The position numbers and the translations under genes are program-made. From Aphidius gifuensis (taxonomy: Eukaryota > Arthropoda > Insecta > Hymenoptera > Braconidae), in assembly GCF_014905175.1 (NCBI RefSeq), contig NC_057789.1, forward strand, positions 4,836,001 through 4,900,000: a stretch of 64,000 nucleotides of DNA, in the 5' to 3' direction. The notes beneath the pieces were generated by a model. It ran no database searches and was not told the origin of the DNA. It saw only the letters and a list, made by a program, of their open reading frames with translations. This document shows, in pieces, positions 50,201 through 63,133 of the stretch. Position 1 is the first letter of the stretch, and each line of letters begins with the position of its first letter.

Positions 50201-53039
50201 CCTTATACCTTCGGCACCATCATCAAACTAAATACGATTTAGTGAAATTCACTCTCTGTCTATACAGAAACTAAAACGTCTCCTTAACCATACACTACAT
50301 TCTACGGGACAAAACTTATATATATATATATTTCAACTTCAAAGGACTACTTCTACTTGGCCAAGTACAAGTAGAACATAACTTTGACTCAAGTTTAAGT
50401 TTCTCAATGATTAATATAAAGGCACTATCATTATTTCCCGTTTCCATCAAGACAATGAAACTATTATCTTGCACTTAACATTGAATAGTAAATTTAATTT
50501 ATATTTTTAAATTTGTTTAAAATATATTTGTTATATAAATTGTTAAATTGTTTTTTTAATTTTGTTTTATTTTAATACTTAATTTTTATTATATATAAAA
50601 CTTTGACTTTGAAGATTTAATAAAAACTAAAATAATATCTGGAAAAACTTTTCAAATATAGAATAGCATTTTTTTTTTTTTGAGTTTGTTTTGTTTGTTG
50701 AAATATATTTTCAACGATTTTATTTTATTTTATTTGAATTTTATTGTTTTTCCTTTTTTTTTTTATTCTATAGAATAACAATTATAGTAAATCAAAAAAT
50801 TACAAACATAACTGTAATCGTTAGGGTAATTGGAAAGTATAAAAATATTGTATTTTACTAGTTAATGATTGATAAATCCCATTATTTTTTTGACTGCTAT
50901 TTTTTATTAATATTTTGTTATGTTATAACAAATATTATCGTTATTTTTATTTTTATTTAAAATCACGTAACAATATTTATATTTTTATCACGTGTCAATT
51001 GAAGTATAAAACGAGACCTTGTTAATTTTAAATTGTTCACAGCATAAAATTCTAATAATGAAAAATGAATTGTTTTACATCACTGGGTCCAATTATTTAA
51101 TTCATAGCAATGTGAATTTCAGTGCATTCGCCATAAATTTAAACGAATGATTGTTTAATGTGATAGAAAAAAAAATTAATAAAATAAATTAAAAAGAATA
51201 TTTTAAATAAATGAAAAACAAAAAAATAAATAAATACACATGCCCTTTTTTTTTTATTTGCATAAATGAGTAAATATTATTTATTGATTTTTTTTTTTAA
51301 TTTTCAAGGAACATTGTCTATCGATAAAAATTTTAATTCTCAATGTAAACGTAGTGTAAATAAATGGAGAAAAAATTATTTTTCATTGATGGGTATTTGA
51401 GCTGCTATAACAATATAATTTTTTTTATTTTTTTCACTAGAATTTATTTAAATACACGAATTAGGTTCATGTTGCTGGAGGGCTTGTTTCCACAAAACAT
51501 GACAATATTTATTCCAATATATAGTTTGTCGATTTTCTCTATAACCAATGTACGAAAATTAATGAATGAACATTTTCAAATTGATCGCAATCCACTCATG
51601 TAAATTTTACTTCTCGGTTTACTAATTACATTTTTATATTTTTTATTTCGACATAATATTCCCTTTTTTTAAAAAAAATCTACACCGTGTACATAACTGT
51701 TTTAATTATATAATGCAACACAATTATTTTTAATTAATTTTATTTTTTTTTTTTTTATATTTTTCATATTGTTAATATTTATTTTTTTTTATTTATCTCG
51801 AAAAGTTTAATAATAAACACTTGGTCGAAACAAACAATATAAATTATTATTTTAATATTAAAAATAATTTTCATTGTATAATTTCAAATTGTATTATTAT
51901 ATATGAATTAAAATTTAATTAATTAAAATATATAAAAATAGTATTTTATTTTTTTTTATATAAAAAAAAAGTTTCATAATATAAAAAGCTTTAGTTTAAC
52001 AATCTCGTTACGCATTTTACATCCATGCTCTGGGGAGATTATGAATATATCATGTACAGGCTTGTTGATGCAATATATATTTATGCTTTTATCACTGTAA
52101 CTCAGGGGTTATCCTTAAAATACCATAGAATGCTTCCAACTTTAAAATAAACTCGACTATTGTATTTTTGTAAATTATATTTAAATATTTGTTTTTTTTT
52201 TTTTGACATAACGATTTGAAAATTCATAAACTTCAACCGGGAAAAGAAAAGAAAAAATAGATAATTAATTGACCGGAAAATATATAAGTATCTATAAGGC
52301 ATGTTGAAAATTAAATTTTTTAAATTTCCTTGAATTTTTAAAAACTGACAGAACTACCAGGTTTTTTTTCATTTCATTTTTTTTTGTACTTGGAAAAAAA
52401 TGGAAACACAAGATATGAACAAATAAAATGAAATATTAATGAGGTATGAGAGACCATACAAAGTCAGTAGAGCAAAAAAAAAAAAAAAGAAGGACATTGC
52501 ATGACAATGAGCCCTTGCCCTCTGGTGGGTTGAATTTCAACGGTAAATAAAAGAGACACTTTTCCTCAGGCTTGAGAATAACGTGCAACACTGGCATATT
52601 CTCATAAAATTGAGCTGAATAGCACGCACATAAAGTTTATAAAGAGATAAGGGATAGGTAGAAATAAAAAAAAAACATAAAAGGAAAAAAATTATGAAAA
52701 AAAAAAAATGGAAAAACACGGTTAAATAACAACGCAAGAAAAGTAAAAGAAAAAAAAAAATAGAAAGCTTGGTTGCATTAACAAACTTCCTACTCAACCT
52801 TAATGAACTCGTTAATTTAAATCAAACTGGAATGATCTACTATGCTGATGTCAAATACTTTAATTTTCTCATTTTTTTTTTTATATTTTATTTCTCAACT
52901 GGAGCTTGAATGAATGAGTAGATGAGAAAAAAAAAAAAAAAAAAAAGAAATATTCATTAGAATTGAAAATGATGAAAATCAGTGGTGTTAAAAGGACAGA
53001 AAGAGAAAGAGAGAGAATAAAAATAAAAGATGCGGTCAC
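44266..53039. other. no gene supported; AT-rich DNA
   Basis: Mostly A/T low complexity. Islands lie at about 45780-46030, 46240-46420, 48090-48280, 49400-49560, 50180-50300 and 52490-52640. In the 48.1-48.2 kb island the - strand has a 42-codon open stretch ending in a stop, containing YKLDKFIGLPNCEIQRVAS, but no reliable acceptor. No domain or repeat family was recognised. Confidence 0.45.
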
Positions 53040-53110
53040 CTATAACTAGGTCGAATCAGGAAGGGTGAATCCCACAAATAGACAAAAGTTTCATTGAAAG
53101 AGGTCACGCC
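53040..53110 (-). CDS. candidate internal exon on the minus strand (unproven)
   Basis: Read on the - strand, a strong acceptor (CCCTTTTTAACCCTCAG) opens 71 bp of near 45% G+C ending at a moderate donor, ATAG|GTGACC. Only one frame is open: 23 codons, GVTSFNETFVYLWDSPFLI then RPSY, plus two bases; the other two frames stop early. Without splicing the frame meets a stop two codons further on. It begins in phase 0, matching the phase-0 end of the candidate exon at 58733-58796 on the same strand. NET is a possible glycosylation sequon. There is no family recognition, and chance splice-site pairs are expected in such DNA. Confidence 0.25.
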
Positions 53111-56100
53111 CTGAGGGTTAAAAAGGGCACGCGACTAAACGACAAATTCAACGATACAGTATGACACTATTGGAGTGGGAAATGAAGCATTTATAAAACA
53201 TGCTATTGAAAAGTTTTTTGATTAAAATGTTGCAACTGAATGCCAACGAAAAAGACAATTTGTGATAACAAATTGATTGAAGTAACAAAAATAAATAAAT
53301 CAATCTAAAATTAAAATGAATTTTATATACAATATTTAAAAAGTATTTGTATATTTATTTATTGTCATTATTTTTCTATTAAAATTATTATTTTGATGAA
53401 CAACAAATTAACTTCATGGATCCATGAATTACTAATTTAAATATTTAAAATAATTTATTATTTTTTTTGTTTATTATAGATTGTTATTTCATTTAAATTC
53501 ACTATGATGGTTTTACATATTTTTTTTCCTTTTTTTTCATAAAAATATGTTAAAATCAATCAGCTTTATAGTTGTTGAAAGCTCAACATGTTTTTTTTTT
53601 TTTATTTTTATTTTTAATATGAATTTGACAAGTCTTTTGTGAAACATTGTAAAATGTAAATAAAAATTTTGTTCAATATGGAACATGTTATAAATCTCAA
53701 TTGAACCGTGATGAAAATGAAAACTTTATGGTTATGATATCATATCCCGAAGGGTTAACATAAAAACAACTGAGTTTGGCATCGAAAACTTTAGGCATAA
53801 GAGCTTTTTTTTTATTCGATTTTTCGTTATATATATTTTGAGAAATCATACTATGAGATAAGCTAAAAAGACAGTTGGTAAAAATATTTTTCAATGAGAA
53901 AAAGAGAAAAAATAAAAAAAAAGTAATGAAAATAAGTCAGCAAAGTGAATCGGCCGATCGGCTCGTCGCATGCAATATTTATAAGGAGTGTGACTTGAAG
54001 AAAGTTCATTTCAAAACCAAGTATATATATACGCTATTCAAGAATCAATAAATGAAAATCCCTCTGGGCGATGGAACAATTCACTTGGATCTCATTTAAA
54101 ACGACAGCAATAACCTGAACCAGCGAATGAAAAAGATGCTTGAAATGCAAAAATATAAAAGGCAAAAAAAAACAAATTACCCATAATTTTTATAAATATT
54201 CATTTGATGAATATTCCATCAAAGAAAATCAAAGATATTTCATGTAAATTTTATTATGAGAAAAAATAAATAAATAAATTACTTTTATATACCTATATAT
54301 TGAATTGACATTATTTTTCAACAAAAAAAAAAAGGAAATTATTATTTATAAAAATCATAAATCTCTGAAGCATAAAAAATTTAATTAAATAAAATTTTAA
54401 AATTATGAAATATTTATTTATTATACCAATTTATATGTACACCAAAGAAAACAAGAGGAACATATAGTAACCAAGTTTATTTTCAGCTTTATATACTAGA
54501 TATATAGTATATATTAAATTTAAAATTTTTACCACGTATATGTGAGATAGTACATGCAACGTGTGTTGTAGAATGTGGTCGCGTTAAAATTTAAACTCAG
54601 CAAGACCCGGAAAGCAAATGTAATCCCTTACGTGCCCTTAACCTCATCCCTCTTCATAACCCCTTCACCCAAAAAAAATATAAATAAATAAATAATCAAC
54701 ATAAAAAATAAATTTTTAAAAAGTGGATGGTTTTTTTTTTTCATATCTTTTTTTCTTTTTATTTTTTTCTAGTTAAATATATAAATAAATTGACGTTTTT
54801 TTTTTAATTCTTTTAAAATTTTATCTACTTGTATTGTGTATATAAATTATTAGCAATTTTAGAAACAATGTCTACCAAATGTACACAGTTTTATATTTAA
54901 TATTAAATAAAATAAGCATGTATGCAGAACGATGTCTTGCGTATATTAAGCTCAAAATCTACAAGATATTTTGCAGCATATATAAAAGATAATATAAATT
55001 TTTATTAACACAAGATCTTTGTACTTCTGTTGGCAATCTATTAACAGTGTACAAATACCCGTACAAGTATTTTATCTACTTAAAACAGTTCAAGCATATA
55101 ATAATAATAATTATATTAATTATATATCCTTTACACATTAGCTTAAAATTACATAACCACAAGATATCAAATATGCCTTTTGTTGAAAATATTGTCAAGT
55201 ACTTACTGGATAAGAAGGAGTAAGAAAAATGATCAACCAGTATATTCATAAAAGCACACACACTTTGAAGGATAAATTACAAATTTTAGAACACAAAGGA
55301 TTCGTTTGTCAAGTAATGCATGTATAGAGCCAAGAAATGATTCAAATATAATCTAAGCATTGATATTACAAAGTGAATTAATTAGTTACAATAGTCATCA
55401 AATTATTAATTCTATTAGTTAGGCCCGTATAACATTGTTCTGCATTAAATACCCACATTATTTCCTTTGATTTTAAATTCACTGTTAAAATTTTGTCTAG
55501 TGGTTTATAACAGGTATAAAATCATTGAGACATTAGATACAAATTAAGAATATTCACATGTAAATGTGGTGCATACAGACAAAAGACTGAAAAAATAAAA
55601 AAATAGAAAAAAAAAAGATTTCATGTCGGTAGGGTGATTTGTCTGTATATCTATAAAAAAAATAGGTGAAGGATAAAAAATATAAAAAATAATGAATAAA
55701 TAAATAAATAAATCTTGGTAACTATAAATAAAAATAAATAAAAAAGTAGCTAGGGAAAAAAAAATAATACGATATACTTGTATTGCAGCAAGTGAGCCTA
55801 GGCTTGTGTGTGAAGTAGAGTGTTAAAGGGTGCTGAAGCAAGATAGAATTGTGTGAGTTGAAGGAGTAACCCTGGGTTGCTGTCTTGGCAACCAGCCATC
55901 TTTTCCTATTTCTCATGTGTTTGACAAAATTTGTCCTTCTTGGCTTTGGCTACGTATAAATTTAACATAGATATATAGACACACACATACTTGCAAGCAG
56001 ACATCAGACATCAGACTACGTATGTTTGGTTTCGTTGATGCTTTAGCCCCCCACATGAAACGAAATGTTTGACATGATTCCTCTTTCATTTTATCCTTTT

Positions 56101-56576
56101 TTTCATATATGTATGTTTCATTTTATATGTGTATATGTCGGTTTTTCTCCTGACAACTGTATATATGTATATATGAAAATGCTTTTGAAATGTTTATGAT
56201 AAATGCACTTGGAAAAAATTTAAAAGCACTCTCACAAAATGTTCTTGAATATTTGTCAAAAAGAATATACTGAATTTTTTATTCTCACGAGATACTTAAA
56301 AATCAACAATTATCAGATAATAATTGGCACAATTTTATTTAAATACCTGATTTTTATTTTAGTCTATATTTCAAATTTTTACAATTTATCCAAGGTTAAA
56401 ATTATGAAAATTGAAAAGATCATGAAAGTGGAAAAAACGAATAGGATGTAAAATGATATTTGAAGCTCTTGAATGCATTTAATGCGATATGACATTGGTG
56501 GAGTTAAATAAAGAAGAAAAAAAAATTGAGGTAAAAAGGAAAAAAAAAATATGGCGAGACAATTTATCGTTAGCCT

Positions 56577-56613
56577 CGAAGTCGCGACATTTTTCGCGTA
56601 CCAAACGACTTCG
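56577..56613. repeat. CpG-rich hairpin
   Basis: CGAAGTCG at 56577-56584 pairs exactly with CGACTTCG at 56606-56613 across a 21-base loop that itself contains GCGACATTTTTCGC. It is unusual for its CpG content in this AT-rich window. Confidence 0.5.
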
Positions 56614-57892
56614 TTTCTGAATGACTCGTATATATATAAAGTAATATAGAACGAGGAAAAAGAAGACAAGGATCTTTTACAAGACCCATGTATACTAGAT
56701 ACTCTGTTTCTTTTCGTTGTGAACACACTTGGTGTAGAGATCGATTTCAACGATTTACGATGTTTTTCTATTGCCTCCGACTTGGCAGAAACTTACTTTT
56801 AAAAATAGCCAACTGACGCCGGCGTATTATCCAAAAATTTATCATTTTATATATAGTCAATCCATATAATTCGATCTAGGATATCCGATATGAACTTAAA
56901 TTTTATATCTCGTTGTGACAGTAATAATTGAATTTATTAAAAAAAAAAAAAAACAATAATAAAAATTTTATAAATCCATATAATCCATCAATCCTTTGAT
57001 TTTTCTACGTAAACAATAAATAACTTTTAATAATAATAAAAAAGAAAAAAAAACAACTTCCGATTAGTATTATATCCATACTTAAATTTCCAATAATAAA
57101 AAACTCAATTTTTGCAATAAATAAAGTTCATAAATTTTTGAAATTATTATCAGTTATAATCACATGATAATAAATTTTATATCAGATTTTTTTTTTTTCA
57201 TTGCCAATTGATGATTAATAATTAAGGTATAAAAATATTTGTTAGAAAAATTTTCAATTTAGTGTGCGGGATGTTTGGGAGAGAACATTGAGAGAGGCGT
57301 GGTTGATAATACGCTTGAGTTGGTATAGAATTGTGGTACGAAGCAAATCGCTTTTCCATTCTACAAATCTACAATATATGTATATAAAGAAAGAGAGAAA
57401 AGAAGAGAGACAATTGTACTATCAAAAAGCGGAAATTGGGAACAGATGAACGGTTAGAAACAATAAAACCAATGTATCCTCTGTACCAATTTAGAATGGG
57501 ACATTCTCGAGTGTCATGGATGTATTTTCTTCATCAGAATATATTTTAGTCAGTCAGTTTCGACAACACGTGCTTTATCAATGCTATCATTATTTATAAT
57601 TTATCAATATCTATTTATTCCTTCTTCAATAACTTGGACCGGAACTCTGCTATATACAAAAACCGCAAAGAAGTTGATTACTCCAGTATTTCAATAGAAT
57701 AGTGATATAGAAATATCAGCATATATTGAAGGATAGCAAGAATAGTGATGCATACATGAAGAGTTTGTTGGTGAGCTATTGAAGCAAGGCAGTCTTTATA
57801 TATAAATGGGATTCGCATCGTTTACCATTGACACCCAGACTAAGGACAGGTGCTTGCCTTGTAGTTTGATAATATTCTCACTCCTTATTTCT

Positions 57893-57908
57893 CTACTACT
57901 ACTACTAC
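57893..57908. repeat. CTA trinucleotide microsatellite
   Basis: Five uninterrupted CTA units followed by CAACAACTACCACC, 20 bases before a good donor-like TATG|GTGAGATG. Confidence 0.75.
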
Positions 57909-58732
57909 AACAACTACCACCTAACATCTTGATATGGTGAGATGCCAGCGGCATGCTTGTGGCAAAGTTTAGCCGTCGATTAGAATCGCGTGCACAAACT
58001 GAGTACCTATATATAGTTGATCATGTAGGTTAGAGAACCTTGAGAGATCCTAGTAATTCAACTCTGGGAATTGAATTTTCAACTTGACTTGAAGCTTATC
58101 TACTACGTAGTTTACTTATATCTATATATATGTTGGTGTACATGGATGGATGGATATATATGTGAATACGTCAAAAAGAAAAATATCAAATAACATCATA
58201 GTTATATATAGATTTAAAATTGACCAGTCAGTCAGTTACATGTTATTTTATTTATTTTGAATATCAATTTTCCAATTGGTTTTTATTTTTATATTTAATA
58301 ACTCAAGGAATAACTGTATGAAGATGAACTTGAAACTAATATTGAAATGGATAAACTTGTATACTATACGAAGGATTTGGCAAAAGCTGAGATTATTGAT
58401 TTCAATGGTCAGCAAATGGTATACACGTTCATTCCATTACTTTTTAAAATTCAATTTTGTGGCACTTTGGGTAAATTGAAATTCATAAAAATATTTATTT
58501 TTATCCAATTTTACTTACTCATATGTTTCGTAAATCATTATAATTAAAAAGATTTTTGAAAAAAAATTATTTCTGGTTTATAATCATTAATCATTATAAA
58601 ATGTTTGTATTAATAATTTTTTTTTTTTTTTTGATTTACTTGGAAATATAAATTTAAAAATAAAAAAATTTCACAGAAAAATATAAAAAATATAAAATTT
58701 AAAAGTTTATTTAAATTAAAAATTAAACTTAC

Positions 58733-58796
58733 CCTTACTGCAGCAGTTGATGATGAAAATTTTAAATTCGCGTCAATGACTTGAGATCCATGAAAT
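58733..58796 (-). CDS. candidate internal exon on the minus strand (unproven)
   Basis: Read on the - strand, the acceptor TTTTTATAATTGTTGCAG opens 64 bp and ends at a strong donor, AAGG|GTAAGTTT. One base plus 21 codons are open, reading HGSQVIDANLKFSSSTAAVR after a Phe; the other two frames contain stops. The exon ends in phase 0, compatible with the phase-0 start of the 53040-53110 candidate downstream on the same strand. G+C is about 36%, above background. Both splice sites are good, but the peptide matches no family I know, and flanking exons are unidentified, so this could be a chance pairing. Confidence 0.33.
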
Positions 58797-61700
58797 CTGC
58801 AACAATTATAAAAACGATAAAAATTATATAATTTAAATAAAAAATATGCATTTTAAATTAAAATAAATATTTTTCCAATAAATAAATACTATTGATCTTT
58901 TCGACTTTCAAGTGCGCACTGTCTAGATTCTTAAATTATTAGTACTATCGAATTACCACTAAATCATTTGACTTTTAAATTAATCATTTCTTGATTTTAT
59001 CGACGTCAACTCAAGCTTATTTCAGCCCAATATTTCAAGTCTCATTTGAGCTCAATTTTCAACGTCATTTCAAGCTTCAAGTTACGAACCTGTCAATGGA
59101 TTTAATATCAAATCGACTTTAAATTTTTAGCTCGATTTGTTTAGTTGAAAATTCATAAAACAATACATTGTCATAATCATTATGATAACAATAGAAATTT
59201 TTTTATTACTATTATAATAAGTTGTATATTATTAGACATGTTGAAGATGTGACAAACAAGATATACAATGAGGTTTAGATGTATATAAATATAAATATAT
59301 ATGTATGAAGAATAGGACAAAATTGTAGACAGTTGTTCGTGGTAGACACCTTTGGGAACATACCACAAAAGGCTGTCACGCGCAACAAGAATTGTTATAT
59401 ACAAAGGATCCAGTCATGGAGAATACACTTTGTATATTTTGAAATGATATGTTGGCGATTCACACTTCTCTGTATCCGTTGGGACATACACCCAATGTGC
59501 ATTGGTTTCATATCTCCCACGTTGACTATGTATTTTAACTGATGTGGAAAAACATAAGTTTGGTAAAATGACAAATATTTTGTTATAATATATTTATCAA
59601 CAATACTATTTTTATACAAAATAAAAAAATGAAATTCTCCTGTATTTAATGATAAAATACAATCAATGTAAAATGTAAAATTATTTTTGAATAATAATTG
59701 TCAAAAGAGTTTATAATAATAAATGCAATCATCAGTTATGAACTGAACTTGAAAGAATTTTTATTCATTTTTTTTTTTTTCAACAATAAAAATTGAGTGG
59801 ACACCAGGGAATTTTTCGCTTTAGAAAGTAAAGCATCTACAAAAGCCCAGTAAATTTATTCCAATATATATATGTTGAGTTAACAAGCTTTACTTGTAAC
59901 ATTTCTGAAACTCAAAGCATCCACTTGATGGGCACAAAAGAGAAACGAAATTTTTCTATAAAAACAAAACGAAGGTTAAAAAAGAGTAATATGTTGTTAA
60001 AAAAAATTATTTAAAAAATAAATATTGTATATAAAATATAATATTGGATGACTTTTGAAATAATAAATGTTTAAATGAGATTGTCTCTTTAAAGTTTTAG
60101 CATTTAGCATATAACTCCATTATGACAGTTAGTAAAACATTTTAACATGTAAATAAAATAATCTAACACACATCAAGAAAGTTATTTTAAAATTATTTTT
60201 AGTAAAATTTGCTAGTTATATATTTTACTTTTAGCTTAATATAATTTTGCATCATCAAGAATACAAAGTTCACTAATGAAAAGCATAACTAAATGTTGCT
60301 AAGGAAATAAAAAAAAAAAAAAAATAATCAAAAATATAACAAAAGAAAATTAATGACAACAGGATGTGAATGAAATGCAGCAAAAATATATATCTGAGCA
60401 ATATATCTAACACATTTACAGTATATATATTGTGAAACGAAAAGGTTGGCAAAATTGTGAAATATTTGTCAACGTAACAGGGTAAAAGAACAAAAAACAA
60501 ATAGAAGCAACAAAAAATTTCAACAAAAATCGTTGATCGTTACATGATGGAAAGTTTCTCATAAATTTTTTAGTTATCTTTTCATTTTTTTTTGCTTGTT
60601 GTTCTAATCAATGTTATTAGCTATTGAATGGAAAAACATGCTGAAAGGACATCACAATAACAATAAGTAAAATAGTATCAAATAAATTTTTTTTTTCTTC
60701 TGTCAGTATATATCAACACAATTTTTTTTTTATTCCTTATTTGATGTTTGTCCTTTTCTCTATTATTTACTTTTTTCCACTGTTATTTCATTTTTTTTTT
60801 TTCCACAATGTTGCACAATCATTTTTGTTCATCTCATTTTTGACGTGACAAAATCGTTTACCACATCGTCAAGAAATATTGTATAAATGTGCGCAGCTAC
60901 TGTTGGCTATTGCGCATAATATACAGACATAATTTTTGATTTAACGCTAGCCAAGTGTTATCGTTGTCATTGTCAAACCGTCGTTATGTTATTTTTCATC
61001 TTTGTATATGCTATTTCACATATGACCTCGATCGTTTCACACACCAAAATGCCACTATGTCTGAATCATATATAGACATCAACGACTTTTGTGAATTTCA
61101 AGATATATATTTTTTCTTTGCCAATTTTGAATTAAAAAAAATTCAAATGGTACAAAACTTTACACTTAAATATTATTTTTATGTATCAAATAAAGGCAAA
61201 GTTTTTGAAATGATTATATAAATTGCAATAATTAAATAATGAAATATTGTTTGATATAAAAAATAAATGAAAAATTAATATTATTATTCAAGCTATGAGA
61301 TAACAAGAAGGGTGATTTAAAAAAATTAGTTTTGATAGTTGGTTGATCAAGTGGAATATCAATGAGCCTTGTTTAATCGAGTTTGTTTAATTTCATTACT
61401 CAATGTTTGATTTGAACATCGTCAACTCTTCAATCGTTAGCATGAGCCTCATTAACTTTCAATGTTACTTTGATGCGTCAAAAATCTAACAAACTTTTTA
61501 TATTAAAATATTTCATTCAATTTTCCCATATACATAAACATAGTAGCAGCATAAAAAATATCACTCTACATGAGAGTACATACAGAAATTCGACAGTAAA
61601 AAAAAAAAAGAACTTATCTTCTGTCCTCGCACTTTGCCACTTAATAAACCACTACTGTTTTTTTTTTTTTTTTTGTTGTTTTTTTTTGCTCATATTTTTG

Positions 61701-63007
61701 TTTTGAAGCACTCTCACCAACTCGGTGAAAGTTCATCAGCTAATGGAAACTCGTTTGACTATGCAAAATTAATATTAATCAAAGTGTTTTCTCGGTGATT
61801 CACAAACACATTCATCACATGACCTCAAAGATGAAAAATTTAAAATTAAAATTAACACCTTTTAATAAAGAGCTTTTGCTTGAGTTGGCAGTTTGAAGGT
61901 AGCTCAAAACTCAAGTGTTAAATAAATATTTATATACATTATTAAAAATTGGAAAAAATAATAAAATAAATTAATAAATTTATGAACGAGCAAAGACAAA
62001 CGATAAAATGTAAAATCAGAATTTAAAAAAGAAAAAAACTAAAATAAGGAAAAAAGTTGTTAAAAGAAATGGTTCGTAAATGAGTTCGTCTTCCGCAAGT
62101 CAAAATTAGTTACCGCTGCAGACCATTTTGCATCTGCGTTAAGTTTTTTTTTTTTTATTATTTTTTATTTTTTTTCTACCGTCTTTGGTGCAGCCCTCGT
62201 TTCCGTCGGGGCTTTTTGTCTTTTTTCTCTCAATCTTTTATTCCATTTTATTCACCCATCCTTTAACATCCGGCATTTACTCTCACTCCTTATTACTCTG
62301 TACTCTTGTGAATTCACTATATCCAATGACATTTCTCTTATAGCTTGCCACTTACACATGCCAATGAGATTCAATGATTTAGCTATTTCAAAGAACAAAA
62401 TTTTTTTAGAAAATACCCATTTCCTCTGGTGACTGATCAATCAGTCTATCTCAACTACTGTCAACTCCAAAAATAATAAAATAAAAAAAAAATCTCATTA
62501 TAAATCTAAATTGATTTCTTTCTATTATTTCTCAATTTATTTTTTTGCAAATTAGCAAATTAGTCTGCATAAAAAAAAAAACCCAAGTATATTTTAATAA
62601 AATTATTTCAAAAAATCTCATATAATTTAAATAAAAATTAAAAATCAAAAATTATTATTAAATGTAAATATTTTTATTATAGATATTTAATAAGCCGTAT
62701 ATAAAATACAGATTGTCTATTTACGTTAATCAGATTATATATTATTTATTTTTCTTTCATTTTAAATTATTTGTATAAGAAGATTGAATTAGGATGAGAG
62801 AAAAAGGGGGAGAAAGATAAATAGAGTATGAGAAATCTTTTTTTTTTTTTTTCAAAAGCACGTAAATGAGAAAATTCGTCTGATACTAACTTGATCGAAA
62901 CTGCCGACTTAGTTGGTGTGATGTTATATATATATAACCTATAGAAAGCTTTTGAAAATGGAGCATTAATCCTTCGGTCAGGGGTTTCTCGAGACTGAAA
63001 TAGTGTT

Positions 63008-63022
63008 GGTGGTGGTGGTGGT
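63008..63022. repeat. GGT trinucleotide microsatellite
   Basis: Five uninterrupted GGT units in a slightly G+C-richer island. Confidence 0.8.
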
Positions 63023-63112
63023 AATGCTATGAAGAGTCGAGTCCTAAGGGGAACTATATGCTCTACTTGCACTTGCCTTCATTTATTTATTTTTTTTTTA
63101 CTCTTCTATCTA

Positions 63113-63133
63113 TCTCTCTCTCTCTCTCTCTCT
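63113..63133. repeat. TC dinucleotide microsatellite
   Basis: About ten TC units, preceded by imperfect TCTA units, 90 bp after the GGT repeat. Confidence 0.85.

Larger units (their letters stand above)
53111..58732. other. no gene confidently supported
   Basis: If the two flanking - strand candidates belong together this would be their intron. Islands lie at about 55770-55960, 56560-56800, 57260-57560 and 57800-58110. A + strand stretch at about 58313-58430 reads DELETNIEMDKLVYYTKDL then AKAEIIDFNGQQMVYTF without a stop, and looks like a coding fragment, but it lacks an acceptor and begins right after an in-frame stop. Confidence 0.4.

Noticed and set aside
56379..56750. 123-codon minus-strand frame of fairly normal composition
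   Set aside because: Somewhat longer than expected by chance, but the second half is Phe/Leu/Ile low complexity and no family is recognised. It would be worth one BLASTP.
57868..57937. Plus-strand segment encoding a Leu-rich stretch ending at TATG|GTGAGATG
   Set aside because: The hydrophobic run comes from the CTA microsatellite, and the start phase fits no firm upstream exon.
60955..61221. 88-codon plus-strand frame
   Set aside because: At about 25% G+C, roughly 9% of triplets are stops, so dozens of frames of 60 or more codons and a few near 90 are expected in six frames of 64 kb.
62923..62938. Palindrome GTTATATATATATAAC
   Set aside because: Pure TA repeat with complementary ends; expected in AT-rich DNA.
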